The translations under genes and the position numbers were made by a program. The notes beneath the pieces are model-generated. The model saw nothing but the letters and a program-made list of their open reading frames with translations. It made no database searches and was not told the origin of the DNA. From positions 1 through 64,000 of the forward strand of contig NZ_JAKCFB010000025.1 of assembly GCF_024198235.1 (NCBI RefSeq): DNA of 64,000 bases, written 5' to 3'. The first letter of the stretch is position 1, and the number at the start of each line of letters is the position of its first letter. The DNA is from Myxococcus dinghuensis. GTDB lineage: Bacteria > Myxococcota > Myxococcia > Myxococcales > Myxococcaceae. Below are positions 1 to 11,117 of this stretch, piece after piece.

Positions 1-1
1 C

Positions 2-151
2 GGCGAGGCGGTGATGCAGTTGCTGTCGGAGCTGCACAAGGCCGGCGCCACCATCTGCATGGTGACGCACGACCCGGCGCACGCGCGCGTCGCCACCCGC
101 ACCGTCAGCCTCTTCGACGGCCGCATCGTGCAGGACGAGCAGCGCCGCTGA
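2..151 (+). CDS. ABC transporter ATP-binding protein, C-terminal end (partial)
   Basis: Only the last 49 codons are inside the window, ending at the TGA at 149-151. The translated end contains MVTHDP, the H-loop (switch histidine) of ABC ATPases, followed by the usual short tail with FDGRIV. This matches the MacB/LolD subfamily, whose ATPases end this way. It lies 89 bp upstream of an FtsX/MacB-type permease on the same strand and so is probably the ATPase partner of one of the permeases that follow. A membrane-fusion (HlyD-like) partner, if present, would be further upstream, outside the window. Assignment to the ABC superfamily is firm. The substrate cannot be read from this fragment. Confidence 0.85.
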   Translation, partial: GEAVMQLLSELHKAGATICMVTHDPAHARVATRTVSLFDGRIVQDEQRR

Positions 152-240
152 TCCTCTCCGCAGGGATTGTCCCGGGCCCGCGCCTTCCGCGCGCGGGAAC
201 GGGAGTCGTCTGCCTTCTCTCCGCCCGGGGCGCCACGCGC

Positions 241-2658
241 ATGGAAACCTTCCTCCTCGATGTCCGTCACGCCTCTCGCTCGCTGCTCAAGAGCCCGGGC
301 TTCGCGCTGGTCGCGGTGCTGGCGCTGGCGCTGGGCATCGGCGCGAACACGGCCGTCTTCAGCGTCGTCAACGGGGTGCTCCTCCGGCCGCCGCCCTTCG
401 CGGAGCCGGAGCAGCTGGTGGACGTGTCCAACGACTTCGCGAAGGCGAAGCGCGCCGGGCTGTCCTCGTCGGTGGTGGAGTACCGGGAGTACCGCGACCT
501 GACGCATGTCTTCGCCTCGGTGGCGGCCTTCTCGGATGACGACGTCACGCTGACGGGCGTGGACACGCCGCAGCACCTGCGCGTGCTGGAGGCCACCGCG
601 TCCTTCCTGCCCACGCTGGGCGTGGCGCCGTCGCTGGGGCGCAACTTCACAGAGGACGAGGAGACGCCGGGGAGGGATCGCGTGGTGCTGCTCACGCACC
701 AGACGTGGCGGACCCACTTCTCCCAGGACCCGAGCGTGCTCGGGCGCACGCTCCAGTTGGATGGCGAGCCCTACACGGTGGTGGGCGTGCTGCCGCGCGG
801 CGTGGTGTACCCGGCGGGCACGGACCTCTACAAACCCTTCGCGCCCTCGCCGGACCTGGCGGGCGAGGAGAAGCGGGAGACGCGCTTCCTGGACGTGATG
901 GCCCGGATGAAGCCGGGCGTGACGTTGGAGGCCGCCCGGCGCGACCTGGCGCGGGTCTCCTCGGAGCTGGCCGTGGCCCACCCGAAGTACGGCTCCTCGC
1001 AGCGCACCATCGGCCTGAAGTCCCTGGAGGACGAGGTGGTGGGAGACGTGAAGGGCACGCTGTGGCTGCTGCTGGGCGCGGTGGGGTTCGTGCTGCTGGT
1101 GGCGTGCAGCAGCGTGGCGAACCTGCTGCTGGCCCGCGCGGCGGCGCGGGAGCGCGAGGTGTCGATTCGCGCGGCGCTGGGGGCGGGGCGGGGGCGGCTG
1201 GTGGCGCAGTTCCTCACGGAGAGCCTGGTGCTGGCGGTGGTGGGCGGCGGGCTGGGGTTGCTGCTGGCGCTGTGGGGGACGGACGCGCTGCTGGCGGTGG
1301 TGGGCGAGGCCCTGCCGAGGGCGGCCGAGGTCCGGCTCGACTGGCGCTCGCTGGTGTTCACGACGGGCGTGAGCCTGGTGTCGGGCGTGTTGTTCGGGCT
1401 GGTGCCGGCGCTCCAGGCGAGCCGCGCGGACCTGAACGCGGCGATGCGCGAGGGCTCGCGAGGCACGGGCGGCGGTCGCGCGGGGAGGCTGCGCGCGGGG
1501 CTGGTGGTGGGGCAGGTGGCGCTGGCGCTGGTGCTGCTGGTGGGCGCGGGGCTGTTCGGCAAGAGCCTGGTGGCGCTGATGACGATGGACCCGGGCTTCG
1601 AGCCCGAGGGTGTGCTCACCGCGCAGCTCTCCCTCCCGGCGACGACCCACGGCACGCCCGAGCGGCAGGCCGCCTTCCAGCAGGCGTTGCTGGAGAAGCT
1701 CCAGACGTCGCCCGGCGTGGAGGCCGTGGGGCTCACCAACCTGCTGCCGCTGGGGCGCTCGATGACGTTCGGCTTCTCCATCGAGGGGCGGACGAAGGGC
1801 CCGGACGAGGTGTGGCCCGCGGTGCAGATGCGCACCGTCAGCCCGGACTACCTGCGCGCGCTGCGGGTGCGGCTGCGCGAGGGGCGGATGCTGGAGTCGA
1901 TGGATGGCTCGGGCGCCGCGTGGGCGGTGGTCATCAACCAGCGCTTCGCGGAGCTGTACTGGCCCCAGGGCAACGCGCTGGGCCAGCGGCTGAAGTTGAA
2001 CCGGCCCGACGCGCAGTGGGCCACGGTGGTGGGCATCGTGGACGACGCGCGCGAGTGGGCGCTGGACAAGCCGATGGTGCCCATCGCGTACTACTCGCTC
2101 GCGCAGCTGGGCGGGACGAACCTGGCGCTCGCCGCGAGGGCGAAGTCGGGGGACCCCGAGTCCCTCCGCTCGGCGGTGGAGGGCGCGCTGCGGGAGGTGG
2201 ATGGCAACGTGCCGTTGTTCGGCGTGGCGCCCCTGGCGCGGCTGGCGGACGACTCCATCGGCGCGCGACGGCTGTCCGCGCTGTTGATGGGGTTGTTCGC
2301 GGGCACCGCGTTGCTGCTGGCGGCGTTGGGCATCACCGGCGTCATCGGCTATTCGGTGGCGCAGCGCACGCGGGAGATGGGCATCCGCATGGCGCTGGGC
2401 GCGGCGCGGGGCGACGTGCTGGCGCTGGTGCTGCGCCAGGGGATGGGCCTGGCGGGGCTGGGCGTGGCCCTGGGGCTGGTGCTGTCGCTGGCGCTGGCGC
2501 ACCTGCTGCGAGCCTTGCTGTATGGCGTGACGGCGTATGACCCGTGGACGTTCGCCGGGGTGGCGGCGCTGTTGTCCGCGGTGGCGGGCGTGGCGACGTG
2601 GCTGCCGGCGCGGCGGGCCACGCGGGTGGACCCCATCATCGCCCTTCGAGCGGAGTAG
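241..2658 (+). CDS. FtsX/MacB-type duplicated ABC permease (first copy)
   Basis: An 805-residue inner-membrane permease. It starts with a cytoplasmic amphipathic segment, then a first membrane helix (about residues 20-45, ALVAVLALALGIGANTAVFS) and a large periplasmic MacB_PCD-like domain. A group of helices follows (about 275-440), then a second periplasmic domain and final helices (about 685-790) ending in ARRATRVDP. This double PCD-FtsX layout of about 800 residues is the ADOP-type duplicated permease seen in Acidobacteria and myxobacteria. MacB-type systems export peptides, lipopeptides or drugs by mechanotransmission. The gene lies between an ATPase and a near-identical second permease, and an NtrC/NtrY pair closes the cluster, which suggests an inducible efflux system. 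The substrate is unknown. Confidence 0.85.
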   Translation: METFLLDVRHASRSLLKSPGFALVAVLALALGIGANTAVFSVVNGVLLRPPPFAEPEQLVDVSNDFAKAKRAGLSSSVVEYREYRDLTHVFASVAAFSDDDVTLTGVDTPQHLRVLEATASFLPTLGVAPSLGRNFTEDEETPGRDRVVLLTHQTWRTHFSQDPSVLGRTLQLDGEPYTVVGVLPRGVVYPAGTDLYKPFAPSPDLAGEEKRETRFLDVMARMKPGVTLEAARRDLARVSSELAVAHPKYGSSQRTIGLKSLEDEVVGDVKGTLWLLLGAVGFVLLVACSSVANLLLARAAAREREVSIRAALGAGRGRLVAQFLTESLVLAVVGGGLGLLLALWGTDALLAVVGEALPRAAEVRLDWRSLVFTTGVSLVSGVLFGLVPALQASRADLNAAMREGSRGTGGGRAGRLRAGLVVGQVALALVLLVGAGLFGKSLVALMTMDPGFEPEGVLTAQLSLPATTHGTPERQAAFQQALLEKLQTSPGVEAVGLTNLLPLGRSMTFGFSIEGRTKGPDEVWPAVQMRTVSPDYLRALRVRLREGRMLESMDGSGAAWAVVINQRFAELYWPQGNALGQRLKLNRPDAQWATVVGIVDDAREWALDKPMVPIAYYSLAQLGGTNLALAARAKSGDPESLRSAVEGALREVDGNVPLFGVAPLARLADDSIGARRLSALLMGLFAGTALLLAALGITGVIGYSVAQRTREMGIRMALGAARGDVLALVLRQGMGLAGLGVALGLVLSLALAHLLRALLYGVTAYDPWTFAGVAALLSAVAGVATWLPARRATRVDPIIALRAE

Positions 2659-2669
2659 GCGGAGACGAC

Positions 2670-5078
2670 ATGGATACCTTGCTGCAGAACTTCCGCTTCG
2701 CGCTGCGCTCCCTGCGCAAGAGCCCCGGCTTCACGCTGGTGGCGGTGCTGGCGCTCGCGCTGGGCATCGGCGCGAACAGCGCCGTGTTCAGCGTGGTGAA
2801 CGGCGTGCTCCTCCGGCCGCCGGCCATCGAGGAGCCGGGCCGGCTGGTCCACCTCACCAGCGACATCGACATCGCGGGCCTGAAGGAGATCTCCGTCTCC
2901 GTCATGGAGTACCAGGACTTCCGCGAGCGCTCCCACGTCTTCAGCGCCGCGGGGGTGTACACCTGGAAGGACATGACGCTCACGGACGGAGGGGCCGCGC
3001 AGCGCTTCGGCGTGGCGAGGGTCTCGGCCTCGTTCCTGCCCACGCTCGGCGTCCGGCCGATGCTCGGGCGGAACTTCACGGAGGAGGAGAGCTCGCCGGG
3101 ACACGACAAGGTGGTCGTGCTCACGCACAAGGCGTGGCGCGCGCACTTCGCGCAGGACCCGGACGTGCTGGGCAAGTCCCTCCAGTTGAACGGTGAGTCG
3201 TACACGGTGGTGGGCGTGCTGCCCTCGCGCGCGGCGTACCCGGAGCGGACCGACCTCTACGTGCCCTTCGTCCCGACGGAGGAGCAGGCCACGTCGCGGA
3301 CCACGCGCTTCCTGGCGCTGGTGGCGCGGCTGCGCGACGGGGTGTCGCTCGGGCAGGCCCGCGCCGACATGGACCGGGTCGCCCGCGAGATGCAGGAGGC
3401 GGAGCCCCGCTACCAGGGCCTCGGCTGGTCCGTCCACCTCACGCCCCTGGAGGACCGGATGGTGGGGAACGTGAAGGGCACGCTGTGGCTGCTGCTGGGC
3501 GCGGTGGGGTTCGTGCTGTTGGTGGCGTGCAGCAGCGTGGCGAACCTGCTGCTGGCGCGGGCGGCGGCGCGGGAGCGGGAGGTCTCGATTCGCGCGGCGC
3601 TGGGGGCCGGGCGCTGGCGGTTGATGGTCCAGTTCCTGTCGGAGAGCCTGGTGCTGGCGGTGGTGGGGGGCGGGCTGGGGTTGCTGCTGGCGCTGTGGGG
3701 AACGGACGTGCTGCTGGCGGTGGTGGGCGAGGGCCTGCCGAGGGCGGGAGAGGTGCGGCTGGACTGGCGCTCGCTGGGGTTCACGATGGGCGTGAGCCTG
3801 GTGTCGGGCGTGCTGTTCGGGCTGGTGCCGGCGCTCCAGGCGAGCCGCGCGGACCTGAACGCGGCGATGCGCGAGGGCTCACGAGGCACGGGCGGGAGGC
3901 GCTCCGGGAAGCTGCGCGCGGGGCTGGTGGTGGGGCAGGTGGCGCTGGCGCTGGTGCTGCTGGTGGGCGCGGGGCTGTTCGGCAAGAGCCTGGTGGCGCT
4001 GCTCGCGGTGGACCCCGGCTTCGACCCCGAAGGCGTGCTCACGGGACGACTCACCCTGCCGGACGTGGGCTACGCGGACGACTCCCGGAAGCTGGCCTTC
4101 CAGCGTGAGCTGTTGGAGAAGCTCCAGGCGGTGCCCGGCGTGGAGTCCGTGGGGCTCACCAACATGCTGCCGCTGGGCGGGCTCACCTTCCGGGGCATCG
4201 TGTTCGAGAGCCGGCCCCGGACGCCGGGAGAGCTGCTGCCCGAGGTGAGCTTCCGACTGGCGAGCCCGGACTACCTGCGCGCGTTGCGCGTGAAGCTGCT
4301 CCAGGGGCGGCTGCACCAGGGGCTCGGCGAAGTGGGCCAGCCCGCGGAGGTCGTCATCAACAAGCGCTTCGCGGACACCTACTGGCCCCAGGGCAACGCG
4401 CTGGGCCAGCGCCTGTCGCTCGAGCCGATGACGCACTGGTCGACGGTGGTGGGCATCGTCGACGACCTGCGCGAGGAGGGCCTGGAGGACGTCTCGCGAC
4501 CCGCCGCCTACTGGGCGCTCAACTCGGACCCCAGCCCCTTCATGGGCCTGGTGGTGCGCGCGAAGTCGGGCCCCGCGGAGGCGCTGCGTCCGGCCATCGA
4601 GGCGGCGCTCCGGGAGGTGGACCGGGACGTGCCGTTGTTCGGCGTGGCACCGCTGTCCCGGCTCGTGGACGAGTCCATCGGCTCGCGCCGGCTGTCCGCG
4701 CTGCTGATGGGGTTGTTCGCGGGGACCGCGCTGCTGCTGTCGGCGCTGGGCATCACCGGCGTCATCGGCTACTCGGTGGCGCAGCGCACGCGGGAGATGG
4801 GCATCCGCATGGCGCTGGGGGCGGCGCGGGGCGACGTGCTGGCGCTGGTGCTGCGCCAGGGGATGGGCCTGGCGGGGCTGGGCGTGGCCCTGGGGCTGGC
4901 GTTGTCGCTGGCGCTGGCCCGCTTCCTGGGCGCGCTGTTGTACGGGGTGACGGCGTATGACCCGTGGACGTTCGCCGGGGTGGCGGCGCTGCTGTCCGCG
5001 GTGGCGGGCGTGGCGACGTGGCTGCCGGCGCGGCGGGCCACGCGGGTGGACCCCATCATCGCGCTTCGTTCGGAATAA
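2670..5078 (+). CDS. FtsX/MacB-type duplicated ABC permease (second copy)
   Basis: An 802-residue paralogue of the preceding permease with the same layout: N-terminal helix (LVAVLALALGIGANSAVFS), periplasmic core, FtsX helices, second periplasmic domain and C-terminal FtsX helices. The start is the ATG at 2670, which follows a GGAG 11 nt after the previous stop; a longer reading that begins inside the upstream gene is not needed. Several tracts are almost identical to the first copy at DNA level, notably the central helices and the last 250 bp, while the first periplasmic domain differs. That pattern fits tandem duplication with later gene conversion and diversification of the periplasmic, probably substrate-contacting, part. 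It is probably co-transcribed with its neighbours. Confidence 0.85.
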   Translation: MDTLLQNFRFALRSLRKSPGFTLVAVLALALGIGANSAVFSVVNGVLLRPPAIEEPGRLVHLTSDIDIAGLKEISVSVMEYQDFRERSHVFSAAGVYTWKDMTLTDGGAAQRFGVARVSASFLPTLGVRPMLGRNFTEEESSPGHDKVVVLTHKAWRAHFAQDPDVLGKSLQLNGESYTVVGVLPSRAAYPERTDLYVPFVPTEEQATSRTTRFLALVARLRDGVSLGQARADMDRVAREMQEAEPRYQGLGWSVHLTPLEDRMVGNVKGTLWLLLGAVGFVLLVACSSVANLLLARAAAREREVSIRAALGAGRWRLMVQFLSESLVLAVVGGGLGLLLALWGTDVLLAVVGEGLPRAGEVRLDWRSLGFTMGVSLVSGVLFGLVPALQASRADLNAAMREGSRGTGGRRSGKLRAGLVVGQVALALVLLVGAGLFGKSLVALLAVDPGFDPEGVLTGRLTLPDVGYADDSRKLAFQRELLEKLQAVPGVESVGLTNMLPLGGLTFRGIVFESRPRTPGELLPEVSFRLASPDYLRALRVKLLQGRLHQGLGEVGQPAEVVINKRFADTYWPQGNALGQRLSLEPMTHWSTVVGIVDDLREEGLEDVSRPAAYWALNSDPSPFMGLVVRAKSGPAEALRPAIEAALREVDRDVPLFGVAPLSRLVDESIGSRRLSALLMGLFAGTALLLSALGITGVIGYSVAQRTREMGIRMALGAARGDVLALVLRQGMGLAGLGVALGLALSLALARFLGALLYGVTAYDPWTFAGVAALLSAVAGVATWLPARRATRVDPIIALRSE

Positions 5079-5128
5079 CCCGCCTGCTTCCCTCATTCCG
5101 TGCGCCGCGGCGCACTCCCGAGAACCCC

Positions 5129-5806
5129 ATGTCCCCTCCCCTCATCTCCCTGCGGCAAATCGAGAAGTCCTATCCCCTGGCGGGCGGGCGCACCTGGGTG
5201 CTGCGCAACATCGACCTGGACATCCAGCCCGGTGAGTTCGTCACGCTGATGGGCCCCTCGGGCGCGGGCAAGTCCACGCTCCTGTCCATCCTCGGCATGC
5301 TCGACGCGGAGTGGCAGGGCGAGTACGTCCTGGACGGGCAGGCGGTCCACAAGATGAAGCCCAAGGAGCGCGCGGAGCTGTCGCGGCGCACCATCGGCTT
5401 CGTCTTCCAGCAGTACCACCTGCTGGACAACCTCACGGTGGCGGAGAACCTGGAGGTTCCCCTGTCCTACCGCAACCTGAAGAAGGGCGAGCGCGACGCG
5501 CTGGTGGGGGACATGCTGGACCGCTTCCAGCTCGTGGGGAAGAAGGACCTGTTCCCCTCGCAGCTGTCGGGTGGTCAGCAGCAGCTCGTGGGCATCGCCC
5601 GCGCGCTCATCGCCAACCCGAAGATGCTGCTGGCGGACGAGCCCACCGGCAACCTCCACTCGCAGCAGGCCAGGCACATCATGGAGGTCTTCCAGAAGCT
5701 CAACCAGGAGGGCACCACCATCATCCAGGTGACGCACTCGGACGCCAACGCGGCGTACGGCCACCGCATCATCCAACTCGCGGACGGGTGGCTGCAGAAG
5801 GCCTGA
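5129..5806 (+). CDS. ABC transporter ATP-binding protein, MacB/LolD type
   Basis: A 225-residue cytoplasmic ATPase. Visible motifs are Walker A GPSGAGKS, the Q-loop region FVFQQYHLLDNLTVAEN, the signature LSGGQQQ, Walker B MLLADEPTGN and the H-loop VTHSD. The QQYHLL segment and ADEPTGN are typical of the MacB/LolD/FtsE branch that partners FtsX-fold permeases. The start is the ATG at 5129. The reading frame is open further upstream, but that stretch runs through the previous permease gene. The gene sits 50 bp after the second permease and 21 bp before the third, so it probably energises one or both. Note GGQQQLVGIARAL, where most relatives have GGQQQRVAIARAL: the Arg after the signature is replaced by Leu. 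Confidence 0.9.
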   Translation: MSPPLISLRQIEKSYPLAGGRTWVLRNIDLDIQPGEFVTLMGPSGAGKSTLLSILGMLDAEWQGEYVLDGQAVHKMKPKERAELSRRTIGFVFQQYHLLDNLTVAENLEVPLSYRNLKKGERDALVGDMLDRFQLVGKKDLFPSQLSGGQQQLVGIARALIANPKMLLADEPTGNLHSQQARHIMEVFQKLNQEGTTIIQVTHSDANAAYGHRIIQLADGWLQKA

Positions 5807-5827
5807 GTCGGAAAGGGGGGCGCCGCC

Positions 5828-8233
5828 ATGTGGAACGACGTGTCGATGGACGTGAGGTACGCGCTGCGCACGATGCGCCAGTCGCCCGTGTTCACGGCGG
5901 CGGCGGTGCTGGTGCTGGCGCTGGGCATCGGCGTGACGACGGCCTTGTTCAGCGTGGTGGACGCGGTCCTCCTGCGCCCGCTGCCCTTCCCGGAGCCGGA
6001 GCGGCTGGTGGTGATGGCGTCCGAGGGGCCCGGGTCGCGACAGGCGCGCTACAGCCTGCCCAACTACGAGGACCTCGCGCGCGACGTCACCCAACTGCGC
6101 TCGCTGAGCGCCTACGCGAGTGACGCCTTCAACCTCACGGGCGAAGGGGACGCGAGACAACTGTGGGGCGCGGCGGTGGTGGGCGACTTCTTCGGCGCGC
6201 TCGGGACGCCGCCCCTGCTCGGCCGCGCCTTCTCCGTCGACGAGCGCCACGCGCGGGTGGTGGTGCTCTCCCACGCGCTGTGGTTGCAGGAGGGCGGCGT
6301 CCCGGAGGTGCTCGGTCGGACGCTGACGCTCGACGGGCAGCCCTACACGGTGGTGGGGGTGATGCCGCCGTCCTTCGACGTGCCTCAGCGCAACTCGGAC
6401 CTCTGGATTCCCTTCGACAGCCAGCCCGCCTCGGTGACGCGCGAGCCGCGCGAGGAGCGGGGGCACCGCTCGTTCTCCGTGCTGGGCCGGCTGGCGCCCG
6501 GGGCGACGCTCGAGTCCGCGCGGGAGGAGCTGAAGGCCGTGGGCGGGCGCATCATCGCCGAGAAGGACGCCGCGCTCGTGGTGGGGCTGAACCGCTACGG
6601 CGACGTCCTCACCCGGGACGTGCGCCTGCTGCTGTGGGTGCTGCTGGGCGCGGTGTCCCTCGTGTTGATGCTGGCCGCGGCCAACGTGGCGCACCTGCAA
6701 CTGGCGCGGGCCGCCGCGCGGCAGCGGGAGCTGGGCATCCGCGTGGCGCTGGGGGCCGGGCGCGGCCGGCTGGTGCGGCAGTTGCTCACGGAGAGCGTGC
6801 TGCTGGCGCTGATGGGAGGCGTGGGCGGCGTGCTGCTCGCGCTGTGGGCCACGGACTTGGTGCTGTACCTGGGCGCCAACCGCCTGCCCCGCTCGGGCGA
6901 GGTGGTGGTGCACGGCCGCGTCCTCTTCTTCGCGCTGGCCGTGACGCTGACGACGGGCGTGGGCGTGGGGTTGGTGCCGGCGCTGCAGCGCAGCCGGATG
7001 TCTCCGGGCGCGGTGCTGGGGCGGGGCGCGGCGGAGTCCTCCCGGGGCCGCGCGCACGCGGTGCTCGTGGTGGCGGAGGTGGCGCTGGCGCTGCTGCTCG
7101 TCACCGGCGCGGGGCTGATGCTCAAGAGCTTCTGGCGGATGTCTCAGGCGGACCCGGGCCTGGAGCCCGAGGGGGTCTTCGTGGCCCGGCTGTCCCTGCC
7201 GGTGGACCGCTACGGGGACCCGGTGCGGGCGGCGAACTTCCACCGCGAGCTGACGGAGCGGCTCGCCGCGCGGCGCGAGGTCGCCGCCGTGGGCGTGGGA
7301 GAGAGCCTCCCGGCGGGGGGCTCCATCCAGCGCTCGGGCTACTTCCCGGAGGGCTCCGACGACCCACCGGTGCGCCCCAACGCGCTGGTCAACACCTCCA
7401 CGCCCGGCTTCCTCGAAGCGCTGCGCGTGCCGCTGCTCGCGGGGCGTCGGCTCCAGGCCTCGGACGGCGCGAACGCGCCCCGGGTCATGGTGGTGAGCGA
7501 GCGCTTCGCGCGCGCGGTCTTCCCCGGGCAGGACGCGGTGGGCCGCCGCGTGTCCTTCGGCGGTGACGACGCGCAGGGCAACCCGCTGTGGGTGACGGTG
7601 GTGGGCGTGGTGGGGGACGTCGCGTACGCGGGCGTGGAGCAGGGGCACGAGCCCACCGTGTACGTGCCCATGGCGCAGGACCCGTCCTCCGGAGGACAAC
7701 TGGCGGTGCGGGCCGCGGGAGGGGTGTCGCCCCAGTCGTTGGAGGCGGTGGTGCGCGAGGAGCTGCGCGCCGTGGACCCGATGGTGGCGCTCTCCCAGGT
7801 GTCCACGCTGGAGGAGCGGCTGGGCAGGGACCTGGGCCAGCCCCGCTTCCGCGCGGTGCTGCTGGGCGCCTTCGGCGTGCTGGCGCTGGTCCTGGCCGCG
7901 GTGGGCATCTACGGCGTCATGTCCTACGCGGTGACCCAGCGCTCCCACGAGATGGGCGTGCGCATGGCCCTGGGGGCGCGGAGCGCGGACATCCTGAGGC
8001 TCGTGGTGGGCCAGGCGCTGCGGCGCGTGGGGCTGGGCCTGGCGCTGGGCCTGCTGGGCGCGCTGGCGGCCCACCGCATCATGGAGGGGCTGCTCTACGG
8101 GATGGGGGCGCTGGATGTTTCGGTGTTGGCCTCCGTCTCCCTCCTGCTATGGGGCACCGCCTGGCTGGCGAGCTGGCTACCGGCTCGCAGGGCCGCCAGC
8201 GTGGACCCCGCATCCGTCCTTCGTCGCGGTTGA
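5828..8233 (+). CDS. FtsX/MacB-type duplicated ABC permease (third copy)
   Basis: An 801-residue permease of the same duplicated architecture as the two upstream copies but clearly more diverged. The N-terminal helix contains AAAVLVLALGIGVTTALFS, followed by VDAVLLRPLPFPEPERL, the classic opening of ADOP/MacB-like permeases. Helices occur at about 270-430 and 675-790, and the tail is ARRAASVDP. The ATG at 5828 is preceded by a G-rich ribosome binding site (5815-5820). It follows the ATPase by 21 bp, consistent with one operon. Three permeases served by two ATPases suggests either a hetero-assembly or several exporters sharing one regulatory unit. The substrate is not predictable. Confidence 0.85.
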   Translation: MWNDVSMDVRYALRTMRQSPVFTAAAVLVLALGIGVTTALFSVVDAVLLRPLPFPEPERLVVMASEGPGSRQARYSLPNYEDLARDVTQLRSLSAYASDAFNLTGEGDARQLWGAAVVGDFFGALGTPPLLGRAFSVDERHARVVVLSHALWLQEGGVPEVLGRTLTLDGQPYTVVGVMPPSFDVPQRNSDLWIPFDSQPASVTREPREERGHRSFSVLGRLAPGATLESAREELKAVGGRIIAEKDAALVVGLNRYGDVLTRDVRLLLWVLLGAVSLVLMLAAANVAHLQLARAAARQRELGIRVALGAGRGRLVRQLLTESVLLALMGGVGGVLLALWATDLVLYLGANRLPRSGEVVVHGRVLFFALAVTLTTGVGVGLVPALQRSRMSPGAVLGRGAAESSRGRAHAVLVVAEVALALLLVTGAGLMLKSFWRMSQADPGLEPEGVFVARLSLPVDRYGDPVRAANFHRELTERLAARREVAAVGVGESLPAGGSIQRSGYFPEGSDDPPVRPNALVNTSTPGFLEALRVPLLAGRRLQASDGANAPRVMVVSERFARAVFPGQDAVGRRVSFGGDDAQGNPLWVTVVGVVGDVAYAGVEQGHEPTVYVPMAQDPSSGGQLAVRAAGGVSPQSLEAVVREELRAVDPMVALSQVSTLEERLGRDLGQPRFRAVLLGAFGVLALVLAAVGIYGVMSYAVTQRSHEMGVRMALGARSADILRLVVGQALRRVGLGLALGLLGALAAHRIMEGLLYGMGALDVSVLASVSLLLWGTAWLASWLPARRAASVDPASVLRRG

Positions 8234-8265
8234 GCCGCTTCTTTCCTGGCACCTTTCTTCCTCTC

Positions 8266-9710
<1,445 letters not shown>

Positions 9711-9714
<4 letters not shown>

Positions 9715-11084
9715 ATCCACGGCGGGAGCGACGCTGGCCCCATGACGTGCAGGTGCTGGCCCTGGCGTGGCTGGCGGGCCTGCCGGGCGCGGTGGCCTCG
9801 CTCGCGCTGGTGTGGACGGGGGACTTCTCCTCGAAGGTGCGGTGGACGCTCAGCTCGCTGGTGCTGGGCATGTTCCTGGGCGTGGGGCTGCTGGTGCGGG
9901 AGCGGGTGATGCGGCCCCTGCACGCGCTGGCCAACCTGCTGGCGGCGCTGCGCGAGGGGGACTACTCCACGCGCGGGCGCGGCGCGCGCGTGGGCGACGC
10001 GTTGGGCGAGGTGCTCCTGGAGGTGAACGCGCTCGGCGACACCTTGCGCGAGCAGCGGCTGGGGGCGTTGGAGGCGGGGGCGCTGCTGGAGCAGGTGATG
10101 GAGGAGATCGACGTCGGGGTGCTGGCCTTCGACGTGGCGGGCACGCTGCGGCTGGTGAACCGGGCGGGCGAGAAGCTCCTGGGGCAGTCGCGCTCACAGC
10201 TGGTGGGCAAGGGCGCGGGCTCGCTGGGGTTGTCGGACCTGTTGGAGGGGCCGGCGCCCCGGCGGTTGACGCGCACGTTCGCGGAGGAGGGCGGCCCGTA
10301 CGAGCTGCGGCGCGGGGAGTTCCGTCAGGGCGGGCTGCCGCACCACCTGGTGGTGCTCGCGGACGTGCGGCTGGCGTTGCGCGAGCAGGAGCGCGAGGCG
10401 TGGCGCCGGCTGGTGCGGGTGTTGAGCCATGAAATCAACAACTCGCTGGCGCCCATCCAGTCCATCGCGGAGGCGCTGCGGGACACGCTGTTGATGGCGC
10501 CGCGTCCGTCGGACTGGGAGGACGACGCGAAGGGTGGGTTGGGCATCATCGCGCGGCGCTCGGAGGCGCTGGGGCGCTTCATGTCGGCGTATGCGCGGCT
10601 GGCGCGGTTGCCGCCGCCGGTGCTCGCGGGGGTGGAGGTGGACGGGTGGGTGCGACGCGTGGCGGCGCTGGAGAAGCGCCGGCCGGTGTCGGTGCGTGCG
10701 GGGCCGGCGCTGGTGGTGCGCGCGGACTCCGACCAGTTGGAGCAGCTGCTCATCAACCTGGTGCGCAACGCGGTGGACGCGGTGCTGGCGGAGCCGGGCA
10801 GCGGCGACGTCTGGGTGTCCTGGGCGGTGCTGACGCCGGGGGCGGTGGAGGTGTGGGTGGAGGACGAGGGGCCGGGGCTGGTGGACTCGGGCAACCTCTT
10901 CGTGCCGTTCTTCACCACCAAGCCCCAGGGCAGCGGCATCGGCCTGGCGCTGTGCCGGCAGATCGCCGAGGCGCACGGCGGCACCCTCCGGTTGGAGAAC
11001 CGTCCGGAGGGGCGCGGGTGTCGGGCGCGGTTGAAGCTCCCGTTGGGCACGCCCGGGAGCAGCGCGGTGGCGCTCCAGGCGTGA
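9711..11084 (+). CDS. NtrY-like membrane sensor histidine kinase
   Basis: A 457-residue kinase starting at a GTG that overlaps the regulator's TGA (GTGA). Two N-terminal membrane helices (about 13-36 and 44-62) flank a very short periplasmic loop. Then come a HAMP-like stretch (about 63-115), a PAS-like domain (about 120-225, AFDVAGTLRLVNRAGEKLLG) and a HisKA domain with H240 in VLSHEINNSLAPIQ. The HATPase_c domain (about 340-445) has NLVRNAVDAV (N box), DEGPGL (G1), PFFTTKPQGSGIGLAL (F and G2 boxes). HEINNSLAPIQ is typical of NtrY/NtrB-like kinases. The short periplasmic loop argues for sensing within the membrane or cytoplasm. It should phosphorylate the overlapping NtrC-type regulator. Confidence 0.92.
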
Positions 11085-11117
11085 GCGTCCGGGCCGCGTG
11101 CGACGCACCCCGGTCCG

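Noticed and set aside
5093..8074. Very long open frame on the minus strand opposite the ATPase and third permease
   Set aside because: It has high Gln/His/Arg content and no domain, and it mirrors the third-position GC bias of the real genes; the plus strand carries recognisable transporters.
8246..8262. TGGCAC with TTCC 5 nt later, resembling a sigma-54 -24/-12 promoter
   Set aside because: It lies only a few bases before the response regulator's start, so the transcript would begin after the ATG, and the -12 element is TTCC not TTGC.
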